Source: an uncultured Clostridia bacterium
GTDB lineage: Bacteria > Bacillota > Clostridia > Christensenellales > Borkfalkiaceae
Direction of reading: 5' to 3'
Length of the DNA: 58,764 nucleotides
Assembly (NCBI GenBank): GCA_947625865.1
Contig: CANQQD010000008.1
Coordinates: 1 to 58,764, forward strand
Shown: in pieces, positions 7,262-16,209 of the stretch
Layout: each line of letters opens with the position of its first letter
Numbering within the stretch: the first letter of the stretch is position 1
Made by a program: the position numbers and the translations under genes
The notes under the pieces: generated by a model
Database searches by the model: none
What the model saw: only the letters and a program-made list of their open reading frames with translations
What the model was told of the DNA's origin: nothing

Positions 7262-10090
7262 TTACTCGGTGCGGAGGGCGACCACGGGATCCTTCTTAGC
7301 CGCCGCTGACGCCGGTATAAGTCCCGAAATAAGCGTAAGTATCACGCTTATGCCTATCATAATGAGCGCCTGCCAGAACGGAAGCGCGGCTATGCCGAAT
7401 ATGCCGAACAGCGAACCTAAGATCACATTCAATATCAATGACAACAGATATGTCACCAGTATGCCCACAATGCCCGCGGCAAGACCTATTATGAACGTTT
7501 CGGCGTTGAACAACCGCTTTATATCCTTCTTCCTTGCGCCGACCGCGCGGAGTATTCCTATTTCCTTTACGCGCTCCACTACGGACACATACGTTATTAT
7601 TCCCACCATTACCGTGGAGACGACGAGCGAGAGCGCGGTGAACGCCACGAGGGCTATGGTTATCATCTGGATCATTGTGTTGACCATTAAAATTATCAGC
7701 CCGACGGTGTCCGTGCAGGTTATCCTCTGGGCTTCGCCTAAATTCTCCACCTTGACGGGTTTGCCCTCGGCGTTTGTATAGTTCAAAACGCCCGTGCCGT
7801 CGTCCTTGCAGGCGTCGTTCCATGCGTCGAGATAGTCGGTTACAAGATCCTTTGCGTCGAAATTCAGCGGATATATTTTGATCCCCGAGGGCAGGTCGCT
7901 GCCCGCGAGCATGGAAAGGGTCACCTCGTAGGGATTTGCCCTTTCTCCGGACGAGGACGAGGCCGAGCCGCCGCCCATGATCATTGACATCATACTGTTC
8001 GAATCCGTAAAGAGAGTGCAGCCCTGTCGTTTTTCATACTTGCCGCCGTCTATAAACGTATATCCGAAATTATACGGCAGAAGAGAAAGGCTTTTATTTG
8101 TGTTTTTATTTACATGGTCCACTATTTCGCTCGCCATGCCGTCCGCAAGGGTATGCTCGGTGAGCGCCCTTGTGTAGTAGAGACCGGACAAAAGGCAGCC
8201 GTAGGATACTCCCTTCTTTTTTTGCAGAATGGCGCGCACGTTCATATCTATTTTGCCCTCGTCGGAAAAGTCCGAGCCCTCCAAATTATAGGTGTACGTA
8301 GCCGGCATAGGCATGGGCGTACCGCTGCCGAGGAGATCGAGATTGAACGTTTCCCCGAGCCTGGTTTTGCGGAATACCGTGTTTGACGGATACCACGTGA
8401 ATTTTTTGGAATCCTGACCGATAAATTTACCGAAGTCCATGCCCTTTTCGAGAAGGTCCTTGCTCAATTCCTCAACGTAATCGGGATCGTCCGCCGCCTT
8501 GAAAGCGAGATTTAAGAACTCCTCCTCGGTGAGATAGCCGAACTGCCCGAAGTTCAGATCGGTAAATTCGTTTTCGTCCACTACCATTATAAGGCTCGAT
8601 TCATCCTCAAAGATCGATTTAAGCTCATCGTCGGTGAGCTTTTCGGTCTTACCCGTATCCGTGGCGAGGATATCGTACTGGGATAAGATATATTCATAGT
8701 TGTCGGGCAGTTCCGAGAATGAGGTGACGGTGCTTATTATGCTCGAATATTTGCCGTACTCGGGCACGTCGCCGAGGATAGCCGTGTACAGCGAGCGGAT
8801 GCCCGTTACGGAGTACTTGCCGCTTGTGTCGGCTTCGGCGTCGATTCCGGCGTCCGATACTTTAAAGTCCGTATATATATAGTTGGACATATCGAATTTA
8901 TATTTAAATTGCAGGGCGTTATAGTACTCGGCGGGCATTGCCGCAACATAGTCGCGGTATTCGGCTGTAATGTCGTTCGTTGTCATCGAGCCGCCGAAGT
9001 TCATCAAAGTGTCGAGGAGGGAATCGACGTACACTTTGTCCTTGAGCTTGGTTATATCCACCTTCCGGTTGGCGTTTTGCGCCGCGTCCATAAGCGAGGT
9101 GAAGTCTATTGCCTGCTCGGTGACCTGAATGGGATAGCCCGAGAGCATGTCGTCCTCCATACTCGCTATGTAGTTCTGCACGCCCGCCGAAATGGCGAGC
9201 ACCATGGAAACGCCTATAATTCCTATGCTGCCCGCAAAGGAGACCATTGCCGTGCGCTTGCCCTTTGACAGTAAGTTTTTGAGGGAGAGCATGAACGCCA
9301 TGCCCATTGACATGGACGTTTTCTTTTTTCTGCCCTTGGATCTGGGTTCCCCGCCGCTTTCGCCCGATATCTCATCCTTCTTTTCGGGCTGCGCCTGAGC
9401 GGCGGACTCGCCCGCGTTGGGTTCGCTGTCGTCCGTTACTTCGCCGTCGAGAAGCCTTATTATTCTTGTGGAGTACTTTTCGGCAAGCTCGGGGTTGTGG
9501 GTGACCATAATTACGAGCCTGTCTTTTGAAATCTCCTTCAAAAGCTCCATTATCTGCACGCTCGTCTTTGAGTCGAGCGCGCCCGTGGGCTCGTCGGCAA
9601 GCACAATTTCGGGGTCGTTTATGAGGGCGCGGGCTATTGCTACCCTCTGCGCCTGACCGCCCGAGAGCTGGTTGGGCTTGTTCTTTATTTTATCGCCCAA
9701 ACCGACCTTTTCAAGAGCCTCTATTGCCCTCTGCCGCCTCTCCTCCTTGCCGACCCCCGAAATGGTGAGGGCAAGTTCCACATTCTGCAAAATGGTCTGG
9801 TGGGGAATTAAGTGGTAGCTCTGGAAAATAAAGCCTATGGAGTGGTTGCGGTAGGTGTCCCAGTCCCTGTCGTTGTACTTTTTGGTGGATACTCCCTGTA
9901 TAAGAAGGTCGCCCGAGGTATATTTATCCAGCCCGCCTATGATGTTTAAAAGGGTGGTTTTGCCGCACCCGGACGCGCCGAGAATGGAGACAAATTCGTT
10001 TTTGCGGAATTTTACCGAGATTCCGCGCAGGGCGTGTACCACCCCGCCCGCAACGGGATAATCCTTTGTGATATTATAAAGTTCAAGCAT
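7262..10090 (-). CDS. ABC transporter, fused ATPase and FtsX/MacB-like permease
   Basis: A 942-residue fusion of a LolD/MacB-type ATPase (residues 1-225; Walker A GASGCGKT at 38-45, signature LSGGQ, Walker B then DEPTGALD) and a FtsX-fold permease. One membrane segment follows the ATPase (about 275-300), then a large extracytoplasmic region of about 450 residues, and three C-terminal membrane segments ending DPVVALRTE. A charged linker rich in E/K and serine separates the two parts. The family exports peptides, lipoproteins or antibiotics, or acts as a mechanotransmitter. The substrate is unknown. Last gene of the HTH-gltX-CmpB-ABC run. The stop codon abuts a post-stop module. Confidence 0.92.
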   Translation of the reverse strand: MLELYNITKDYPVAGGVVHALRGISVKFRKNEFVSILGASGCGKTTLLNIIGGLDKYTSGDLLIQGVSTKKYNDRDWDTYRNHSIGFIFQSYHLIPHQTILQNVELALTISGVGKEERRQRAIEALEKVGLGDKIKNKPNQLSGGQAQRVAIARALINDPEIVLADEPTGALDSKTSVQIMELLKEISKDRLVIMVTHNPELAEKYSTRIIRLLDGEVTDDSEPNAGESAAQAQPEKKDEISGESGGEPRSKGRKKKTSMSMGMAFMLSLKNLLSKGKRTAMVSFAGSIGIIGVSMVLAISAGVQNYIASMEDDMLSGYPIQVTEQAIDFTSLMDAAQNANRKVDITKLKDKVYVDSLLDTLMNFGGSMTTNDITAEYRDYVAAMPAEYYNALQFKYKFDMSNYIYTDFKVSDAGIDAEADTSGKYSVTGIRSLYTAILGDVPEYGKYSSIISTVTSFSELPDNYEYILSQYDILATDTGKTEKLTDDELKSIFEDESSLIMVVDENEFTDLNFGQFGYLTEEEFLNLAFKAADDPDYVEELSKDLLEKGMDFGKFIGQDSKKFTWYPSNTVFRKTRLGETFNLDLLGSGTPMPMPATYTYNLEGSDFSDEGKIDMNVRAILQKKKGVSYGCLLSGLYYTRALTEHTLADGMASEIVDHVNKNTNKSLSLLPYNFGYTFIDGGKYEKRQGCTLFTDSNSMMSMIMGGGSASSSSGERANPYEVTLSMLAGSDLPSGIKIYPLNFDAKDLVTDYLDAWNDACKDDGTGVLNYTNAEGKPVKVENLGEAQRITCTDTVGLIILMVNTMIQMITIALVAFTALSLVVSTVMVGIITYVSVVERVKEIGILRAVGARKKDIKRLFNAETFIIGLAAGIVGILVTYLLSLILNVILGSLFGIFGIAALPFWQALIMIGISVILTLISGLIPASAAAKKDPVVALRTE

Positions 10091-10123
10091 TTAAGCCTCC
10101 CTGCCGCAAAATTGACCGCGGCG

Positions 10124-10852
10124 CTATTTTTCCGGTGTTTCCGGATAGTTTTCTTCCTTATAGCTTGCAAGATTTTCGTTCAAATTGCGGTTGGACTTGA
10201 AGGGGAAAATGAAGCTCGCTTTCTTTTTGTCGAGCGTTTCGGCTTTTTCCTTTACCGTTTCCTTTAATTTTTCGAAGTGCACTACTATATTATGGTGCTT
10301 TGCAAAGGAACGTATCTTTGCCGAAATGTTGAGCGAGTGCCCCAAATCCACGAGGAATATGCCGAGGAACAGACCGACGACAAAGGAAAACTCTATGTGC
10401 TCCACAAACCAGACGACCGCGCCTATTGCGTACGGGCGTATGACAAAATAGTAGAACGCCGAGACAACAAGCCAAAAAAAGGAAAACAGCGGGCAGATTA
10501 TGCCCTGTATGTTTCCCCAACGGTCGGAGTAGTCCCAGAGCTTTATTTTCATGCCCTTTATGAATATGAGACCCGCTATGTATTCTATCAGGGTCATCGT
10601 GACGCCCATTATGAGAATTATAAGCAGCGCGTCCAGCCACGCGTAGCCCGTGTATATGGGCAAAAACGATATTGCGAACAGCCCCGCCACCCCGAAACCG
10701 TATAAGGGGAGATACGGACCCGTGAGAAAGCCCGGGTTTATCCATTTTTTTGCGGTGAAAAAGCGGCGGAAGAGCACCTCGGTCACCCAGCCGAGCATGC
10801 TGCCCGTGATGAACAGGAACGCCGCCACGAGAAAAGCGGTTACAGGTTGCAT
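10124..10852 (-). CDS. CmpB-type membrane protein (putative ABC-transporter permease family)
   Basis: 242-residue polytopic membrane protein with about six hydrophobic segments. The N-terminal half matches the family annotated as putative ABC-transporter type IV (CmpB-like): GSMLGWVTEVLFRRFF, WINPGFLTGPYLPLYGFG, LIEYIAGLIF, LWDYSDRWGNIQGIICPLFS. The C terminus is a charged cytoplasmic tail. The biochemical role of the family is not established. It sits between gltX (22 nt upstream) and the ABC transporter (33 nt downstream) on the same strand. Confidence 0.8.
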   Translation of the reverse strand: MQPVTAFLVAAFLFITGSMLGWVTEVLFRRFFTAKKWINPGFLTGPYLPLYGFGVAGLFAISFLPIYTGYAWLDALLIILIMGVTMTLIEYIAGLIFIKGMKIKLWDYSDRWGNIQGIICPLFSFFWLVVSAFYYFVIRPYAIGAVVWFVEHIEFSFVVGLFLGIFLVDLGHSLNISAKIRSFAKHHNIVVHFEKLKETVKEKAETLDKKKASFIFPFKSNRNLNENLASYKEENYPETPEK

Positions 10853-10874
10853 TTACATTCCCTCTTTCAAACGG

Positions 10875-12518
10875 TCATCTTCTTGCAGCCCTTAGCCGCC
10901 CCAGCGTGCGCTCCCTGCCGAGTATGCCCATTATCGTGCACAGGTCGGGGGAGTTGGGGCTGCCGGTTACGGCTATGCGCAGAATTTCGGCTATATCCGA
11001 AACGTTGCCCCCGTATGCCCCGGGGTTGGCTTTATATTCGCCCATATCCGCGGCGAAGCCTACGCGGGGCGCCAGCGACTTGACCTTTGCAAACCATACG
11101 GAATTGTCGTCCGCCGGATCGTAGATTTCGGCAAAGCCGTCTAAAACGGCGTTGACCGTGCCGTCGCCGAAGCGGAAGGAATAGTCGGGGTTGAACGCGT
11201 CGTCGAAGAAATAATCCATCAGCCGCACGCCCTGCTCCGCACGCTCGATGTCCTTGCGGCGCTTTTTGCCGGACGTGCCCATTATCAGATTTAAAATCTT
11301 TATAATATATTCGCCGTCGGCAAAATGGAGCTTATCCGCCTCCGTGCCGAATTCCTCCACCCAACCGCGCAAAAATTCATAGCACTCCTCCGCGGAGAGC
11401 TGCGAGATGCGGGTGCGGGAGATATCGGAGAGCTTGTCGAGGTCGAAGAGAGTGCCGCTGCGGCTCATTTTATCTATTTTGAACTTGAAATCGCGCCAGT
11501 CCGACCGGGGGTTTTTGCGTTCCCACTCCTCGAAATTGGAATTTAATATTGTGAGAAGATAGCGCACGACAGCGTCGGGATAGTAGCCGGCGGAACGGTA
11601 ATAATCGAGGGACAGCTCGGGATCTTTGCGCTTTGAGAGCTTGCGGCGGGCGCCGCCGTCTGTCTTCATGAGCGAGGACGTATGCGCGTAAACGGGAGTT
11701 TTGAAGCCCAGCGCCTTGAAGAGCTCGAGGTGGATGGGCAGGCTGGAGAGCCACTCCTCGCCGCGGATAACGAGAGTTGTGCGCATGAAATGGTCGTCTA
11801 TGGCGTGCGCGAAGTGATAGGTGGGTATGCCGTCCGACTTTATAAGAACTATGTCCTGATCGTTCTCGGTGACGGTGATGTCGCCCTTTATCGCGTCGTG
11901 GAAGGTGTGTTTTACGTTTACGTCACCCTCCGATCTGAGGCGGATAACGAAGGGCTTGCCTGCGGCGAGGTTGGAATAGATCTGCTCCTCGCTGAGGCTG
12001 CGGCACTTTGCGTATTTGCCGTAGTAGCCCGTTATGAGCTTTTGGGCGTTCTGCTCCTTCCGCACCTCGTCCAGTTCCTCCTCAGTGCAAAAGCACGGGT
12101 AGGCGCGCCCCTCTTCTATGAGGCGTTTTGCGTATGCGCGGTAGATCTTGGCGCGCTGTCTTTGATAGTAGGGGCCGTATATATTGAGTTTGGACTCGAT
12201 TTCGGCGCCCTCGTCGAATTTGATGCCGAAGTAATTGAGCGAGCGTATAACGCTCTCCACCGCTCCGTCCACCTTGCGCTTTAAGTCGGTGTCCTCTATT
12301 CTCAGATAGAACACGCCGCCCGTAGTGTGCGCCATGCGCTCGTCGGCAAGCGCCGAGAAGAGATTGCCGAGGTGGATAAAGCCCGTGGGCGACGGCGCAA
12401 GGCGGGTCACCTGCGCTCCCGCGGGCAGATCGCGCGGGGGATAGATTTCTTCATATTTGTCGGGGTCGATGAGGTCGTCGTCGGGAATGAGAGCCGACGC
12501 AAGCTTTTTTAAATCCAT
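10875..12518 (-). CDS. gltX: glutamate--tRNA ligase (Clostridia-type, 547 aa)
   Basis: Charges tRNA-Glu (in many Bacillota also tRNA-Gln for later amidation). The class I motifs are APSPTGFIHLGNL (HIGH) and RRKLSKRKDPE (KMSKS). The 547-residue protein has an N-terminal extension of about 40 residues (MDLKKLASALIPDDDLIDP..) before the catalytic core, as in a divergent Clostridia subgroup, and is longer than typical 480-residue GltX. The cysteine pair in YPCFCTEEEL is kept. Whether a second synthetase exists cannot be judged from this window. Confidence 0.93.
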   Translation of the reverse strand: MDLKKLASALIPDDDLIDPDKYEEIYPPRDLPAGAQVTRLAPSPTGFIHLGNLFSALADERMAHTTGGVFYLRIEDTDLKRKVDGAVESVIRSLNYFGIKFDEGAEIESKLNIYGPYYQRQRAKIYRAYAKRLIEEGRAYPCFCTEEELDEVRKEQNAQKLITGYYGKYAKCRSLSEEQIYSNLAAGKPFVIRLRSEGDVNVKHTFHDAIKGDITVTENDQDIVLIKSDGIPTYHFAHAIDDHFMRTTLVIRGEEWLSSLPIHLELFKALGFKTPVYAHTSSLMKTDGGARRKLSKRKDPELSLDYYRSAGYYPDAVVRYLLTILNSNFEEWERKNPRSDWRDFKFKIDKMSRSGTLFDLDKLSDISRTRISQLSAEECYEFLRGWVEEFGTEADKLHFADGEYIIKILNLIMGTSGKKRRKDIERAEQGVRLMDYFFDDAFNPDYSFRFGDGTVNAVLDGFAEIYDPADDNSVWFAKVKSLAPRVGFAADMGEYKANPGAYGGNVSDIAEILRIAVTGSPNSPDLCTIMGILGRERTLGRLRAARR

Positions 12519-12530
12519 ATTCTCCTTCCT

Positions 12531-13142
12531 TTACTTTTTTCTTGACATATACCAACGGTAGATAAACCAGACGATAATGAGTATTTCAAAGACAGCCGCA
12601 ACGATATAGATAACGAAAATCGGCTTATATGAGGGCGCAAAAGCCCAGACGTACACGCGGACTATTATGACGCACGCCCACAATATGAGCGACGACGAGA
12701 GCGCGCCGGTTATTCTGCTGCCCCACAGGGACGAGAATACGGTGAGGACGATGCCCGTGGGCAGGGGCGCAACCACGAATGTAAGCCACGCATAGCCCGA
12801 GGTTACGGGTATGAAATACAGCAGCGCGTATAAGCCCGTAGCTATGAACCACACGAGAATTACGCTCAAAGCCGTTATGAATGCCCGCCTTGAAATTATG
12901 TGCTTTTTGGGCTTTGCCTCAGCCGTAACGCCGGTGCCCTTTACTAAGGTATCCAGCGAGATGCCGTAGATCTCGCTCAGCTGTATGAGAACGCGGAGGT
13001 CGGGAATGGCTTCCCCCCTCTCCCATTTGGAAACGGCTTTATCCGAATAATTGAGCATTTCGGCAAGCTGAAGCTGGGTGAGGTGCGCTTGTGTGCGCAG
13101 TTCCGTTAAATTTTTTGCAATTGTAGTTTTTAATTCATCCAT
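12531..13142 (-). CDS. XRE-type HTH regulator with membrane domain
   Basis: 203 residues. The N-terminal Cro/CI-type helix-turn-helix covers about residues 1-65 (LTELRTQAHLTQLQLAEMLNYSDKAVSKWERGEAIPDLRVLIQLSEIYGISLDTL), followed by four hydrophobic segments. This architecture is common in Bacillota, where membrane anchoring may link envelope signals to DNA binding. The ATG at 13142 was chosen because the longer open frame upstream contains the operator-like palindrome at 13191-13211 and has no homology. It leads a run with gltX, 12 nt downstream. Confidence 0.88.
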   Translation of the reverse strand: MDELKTTIAKNLTELRTQAHLTQLQLAEMLNYSDKAVSKWERGEAIPDLRVLIQLSEIYGISLDTLVKGTGVTAEAKPKKHIISRRAFITALSVILVWFIATGLYALLYFIPVTSGYAWLTFVVAPLPTGIVLTVFSSLWGSRITGALSSSLILWACVIIVRVYVWAFAPSYKPIFVIYIVAAVFEILIIVWFIYRWYMSRKK

Positions 13143-13190
13143 ACGGGAATATTTTAACACGTGTCCGCAGAAAATACAAGCAAAATGAGC

Positions 13191-13211
13191 CACTCTACTG
13201 TGAGTAGAGTG
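13191..13211 (-). promoter_or_regulatory. operator-like 21-bp palindrome upstream of HTH gene
   Basis: Perfect 9-bp arms CACTCTACT / AGTAGAGTG around GTG, centred 59 bp before the HTH start codon. A third half-site (GGTAGAGTT, about 13223-13231) lies one to two helical turns upstream. A weak promoter (TTGTTT, 17 nt, AAAATT) would place the palindrome near the transcription start. Autoregulation by the HTH protein is an inference. Confidence 0.65.
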
Positions 13212-13397
13212 TGAAATTTTGGCGGTAGAGTTGTTAAAAACAAAAGTATAGTTTAGGTTCGGCTTTGTGGAGAGGAATGAGTATATTCGGACAAAATTTT
13301 GGTTTATACTGTTATCAGACGCAAGCGCAAGGCAGTAATTATTTAAAAATTGCGGGAGCTGCAATTACGGAGTTGACGAGCGCGCTCCCCCCATCTT

Positions 13398-13620
13398 TGT
13401 CATTCTGAGGAGGGCAACGCCCGACGAAGAATCTGTCGCGTGGCGACTTTTGGTTTGCTGTTTCAAACAGCCCCGCCCGAGCGTAGCGACGGCTTTGTGT
13501 GCGTTTCAACGCACCAAAAGCAGACCACGGGGGGATTACCTCGCGCTTCGCGACTCTGCCGTTTCCCGCAAACGGGAACCCTCGGCAGAGCAGCGGGCAA
13601 AGCCCTCGCGCGGAATGACA
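13398..13620. mobile_element. MITE-like element with TGTCATTC ends
   Basis: 223-bp non-coding element with exact 8-bp inverted ends TGTCATTC / GAATGACA and the family's GAAGAATCTGTCGC motif near the left end. It contains further small palindromes, such as GCCGTTTCCCGC...GCGGGCAAAGC. A left-end fragment of the same family lies at 13751-13800. Confidence 0.7.
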
Positions 13621-13645
13621 AGGCTTAATGGGCGGAGCAATTATA

Positions 13646-13698
13646 CTCCCACCCGCCCTTTCAGGGCACCCTCCCCCGTTACCACGGAAGAGGGCAAG
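13646..13698 (+). repeat. 54-bp two-hairpin module, variant stems
   Basis: Same module, but the first stem is GCCCTttcAGGGC in place of GTCAC/GTGAC, and the second is CCGTtaccACGG in place of CCGTC/GACGG. Both stems are preserved by paired changes. Confidence 0.8.
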
Positions 13699-13838
13699 AT
13701 TGGGGGTGGCGTTGCAATTACGGAGTCAGCAAGCGCGCTCCCCCCTATTCTGTCATTCTGAGGCGTTAGCCGAAGAATCTGTCGCAAAGCGACTTTTGGT
13801 TTTTCGTCTTATCCTACCTCAACCAGACCACGGAGGGA

Positions 13839-13981
13839 CGAGCGAGGCATTTCATAGCACAGCCTAGTAGCGCTGTGCGTGCCGAAGCGAGATGAGCGAG
13901 CGCATAGCGCAAGGCGCAAGCGGTGTCGTACCGAAGGCGACAGCCTTACCGAACACGGCGTTGTCATTACACCGTGTGAGA
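13839..13981. repeat. nested repeat module with ACACGG hairpin
   Basis: Begins GCGAGGCATTTCATAGCAC with a GCACAGC/GCTGTGC stem and ends in an ACACGG/CCGTGT hairpin. It interrupts a TGTCATTC-type element fragment. Near copy at 34443-34563. The final hairpin also occurs inverted at 27391-27423 and 58692-58722. Confidence 0.75.
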
Positions 13982-14021
13982 AGCAGAGCCGCCAAAAATC
14001 ACGAAAAAGCGCAGGCACGGC

Positions 14022-14050
14022 TTGCCGAGCTTTTTGTAAACAAACATAAT
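14022..14050 (+). promoter_or_regulatory. promoter of the degV gene
   Basis: TTGCCG (14022-14027), 17-nt spacer, CATAAT (14045-14050), then AAGGAGC before the ATG at 14071. It begins where the repeat sequence ends. Confidence 0.55.
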
Positions 14051-14070
14051 AATGCATAAGGAGCAGAAAA

Positions 14071-15024
14071 ATGACTTATTTTGATATTTACTGCGATTCG
14101 GGGGCGAATATACCCTATGACATCGTGAGGGAGCGCGATATCCATATTATCCCCTACTCCTTTACCGTCAACGGCGCGGAGCAGACGTGCTACACGGAGG
14201 GGGAATTCAAGGATATAGCCAAAAAATTCTATGCCTATGTGCGCGAAGGCGCGGACGTAAAGACCTCGCTTATCGGCATGCAGAAGATAATTGACGCGGT
14301 CACACCCTCCCTCGACAAGGGCAGAGACGTGTTGATCACATTCATTTCTTCGGGCATAAGCGGCACCTATAATCAGGGAAAAGAAGCGGCTAAGGAGCTT
14401 TCGAAGGCGTACCCCGACCGCAAAATTATGGTAGCGGACGCCGCCAACGCCTCTATGGGCGAGGGCTTGCAGGTGCTTAAAGCGTGCGATCTGCGCGATA
14501 TGGGGCAGAGCGTGGAGTCCTGCGCCGAATGGATAGAGCAGAATAAATACAATATCAACAGCTATCTGACGGTGGAGGATCTGAAATATCTCAAAAAGAG
14601 CGGCAGAATTTCAGGGGCGGCAGCCTTTGCGGGCACGATATTGAACATAAAGCCCGTTCTGAAGGCGGACGGCGGGGAGAACGCCAAGATAGTTCCGCAC
14701 AGCAAGGTGCGCGGCAGAAAAAAAGCGCTTGCCGCGCTTGCCGAAAACTTTGCCCTGAACGCCGTGGAGCCCGCCAACCAGACGGTGGCTATCTGCCATG
14801 CCGACTGCGAGGAGGACGCGCTTGCGCTTGCGGATATGATCCGCGAAAAGGGCGCAAAGGATATCATTATTGAATATTACGATCTGTGCACGGGCTCGCA
14901 CGTGGGTCCCGGCACGGTGGCTCTCTTCTTCTACGGCAACGACAGAAAGACGGGTGTGAAGCCTAAAGAGGGAGTGCTGGAGAGGCTGAAAACCCTTTTG
15001 AAGCGCAAGGAGACAAACAACTGA
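14071..15024 (+). CDS. DegV family fatty-acid-binding protein
   Basis: 317 residues with the DegV fold: N-terminal FDIYCDSGANIPYDI, the VKTSLIGMQK segment, FISSGISGTYNQ (serine-rich lipid head-group site), DLKYLKKSGRISG and a C-terminal GPGTVALFFYG. DegV/FakB proteins bind a fatty acid. FakB members present it to the kinase FakA for phosphorylation and use in phospholipids. No fakA is next to it, so the role as a FakB is only possible. AAGGAGC precedes the ATG. Single gene with its own terminator. Confidence 0.92.
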   Translation: MTYFDIYCDSGANIPYDIVRERDIHIIPYSFTVNGAEQTCYTEGEFKDIAKKFYAYVREGADVKTSLIGMQKIIDAVTPSLDKGRDVLITFISSGISGTYNQGKEAAKELSKAYPDRKIMVADAANASMGEGLQVLKACDLRDMGQSVESCAEWIEQNKYNINSYLTVEDLKYLKKSGRISGAAAFAGTILNIKPVLKADGGENAKIVPHSKVRGRKKALAALAENFALNAVEPANQTVAICHADCEEDALALADMIREKGAKDIIIEYYDLCTGSHVGPGTVALFFYGNDRKTGVKPKEGVLERLKTLLKRKETNN

Positions 15025-15095
15025 CGTTTCGCGCGGGCATGCGCATCTCCTTTTTAAACGGATATTGTCCGCAGATCACAGCATGACCGCGGGAG

Positions 15096-15130
15096 GCGGC
15101 GGGCGCAAAACGCGCCCGCCGCATTTTATA
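15096..15130 (+). terminator. terminator of the degV gene
   Basis: 11-bp stem GCGGCGGGCGC / GCGCCCGCCGC, loop AAAAC, followed by ATTTTATATT. The identical hairpin is used again at 16133. Confidence 0.9.
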
Positions 15131-15169
15131 TTATTGCAGCCTTTTTATATTAATGCCGCATTTTATCGG

Positions 15170-15198
15170 TTGACAGCCTTTCGCCGCTGTGATAATAT
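15170..15198 (+). promoter_or_regulatory. promoter of the 299-aa membrane protein gene
   Basis: TTGACA (15170-15175), 17-nt spacer, TAATAT (15193-15198). GATAAT preceded by TGT overlaps it and is an alternative -10. AGAAGG follows before the ATG at 15218. Confidence 0.8.
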
Positions 15199-15217
15199 GA
15201 CTCGAGAAGGTTTAACA

Positions 15218-16117
15218 ATGAAAAACGGTCTGATAAAAAACTCGGTAAAAAACTTTGCCGTGAACGCTGTGTACATATTCATTCCGATGGGAATTATCTA
15301 CCTGTTCCTGATTGTGGCGATCGTGACGTTTGCCTCCGCGCTTTTTTCGGGAGTGGGCGGCGCTATAAGGGAGCTCGGCGCTCTTATCAGGGATTCCGCG
15401 GAGCAATCGTCCGTTTCCGTGAACGAGTTTATCTCCTACACCCTTACCCAATTGCAGGACGAGGGGGATATCGTGGAAATACTCAAAAAGCTTGTAAACC
15501 CGCAATGGGTGCGCGCGACGCTCGAGGGGTTTTTCGGAGTGCTGAACCAGACCTCGGAGGGCTTCGAGGTGCAATTCACGGAAATTGTAAATGATTTTGT
15601 TTCGACGGTGGGCGCATGTCTTACGGCTGCCATATGGCTGTGCGCGGCGGGCATGGTGCTGGCAAATTTTGCAACGGGATTTGCCATAAGACGGCGCACG
15701 GCAAGGCGGGACGTTAAAAAATTTTTAATAGCGCACACAATAGTGCCCATAGTGCAGTCTGTAATTATAGTGGGCGCGGTGTTCCTGCTCTCGGTGATAA
15801 AGCTTTACGGGCTGCTGCTCTTTGCGGCGATCCTGCTCATAATGAGCGGGATCTCGCTGATAACGGCGTGGATGATACACAACGACGGGTCGATGAAGTT
15901 AAAGGACGTGCTTTCGCCCGCCAACATACTTTCGCAGCTTGCGGTGACGCTGCTCGCGCTGCTCTTCAACGTGGTTACAGCCCTTCTGCTGCTTTGGCTC
16001 AATCCCCTGCTCGCAGTGCTGATAATGCTGCCCGTATTTATTTACACGCTGAATATAGCGGACGTGAACGCGGACTCCTTTATCTGCTCCCAAATGGAAA
16101 ATGCGGGATCATTTTGA
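15218..16117 (+). CDS. polytopic membrane protein of unknown function
   Basis: 299 residues, not recognised. About six hydrophobic segments: one near residues 12-40 (VYIFIPMGIIYLFLIVAIVT), a soluble loop of about 80 residues with predicted helices, a segment near 130-155, and three in the C-terminal half. It resembles YhjD/YihY-like or other inner-membrane proteins only in general layout. The ATG at 15218 was chosen for its AGAAGG site and because the promoter lies inside the longer open frame. Single-gene unit bounded by two copies of the same hairpin terminator. Confidence 0.75.
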   Translation: MKNGLIKNSVKNFAVNAVYIFIPMGIIYLFLIVAIVTFASALFSGVGGAIRELGALIRDSAEQSSVSVNEFISYTLTQLQDEGDIVEILKKLVNPQWVRATLEGFFGVLNQTSEGFEVQFTEIVNDFVSTVGACLTAAIWLCAAGMVLANFATGFAIRRRTARRDVKKFLIAHTIVPIVQSVIIVGAVFLLSVIKLYGLLLFAAILLIMSGISLITAWMIHNDGSMKLKDVLSPANILSQLAVTLLALLFNVVTALLLLWLNPLLAVLIMLPVFIYTLNIADVNADSFICSQMENAGSF

Positions 16118-16132
16118 AAAGTTCATACAGAG

Positions 16133-16165
16133 GCGGCGGGCGCAAAACGCGCCCGCCGCATTTTT
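16133..16165 (+). terminator. terminator of the 299-aa membrane protein gene
   Basis: Same 11-bp GCGGCGGGCGC hairpin with AAAAC loop as at 15096, followed by ATTTTTG. May also serve the convergent phosphatase gene. Confidence 0.9.
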
Positions 16166-16209
16166 GTATTATTGCCGCAGTTTTTATGTTGTTGCTTTTA
16201 AACGCCCCG

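Noticed and set aside
7197-7781. 194-codon plus-strand frame opposite the ABC permease
   Set aside because: It is the antisense shadow of the permease membrane segments, and begins in a repeat.
13143-13364. 74-residue N-terminal extension of the HTH regulator
   Set aside because: It would cover the operator palindrome and promoter region and has no family resemblance. The HTH starts right after the chosen ATG.
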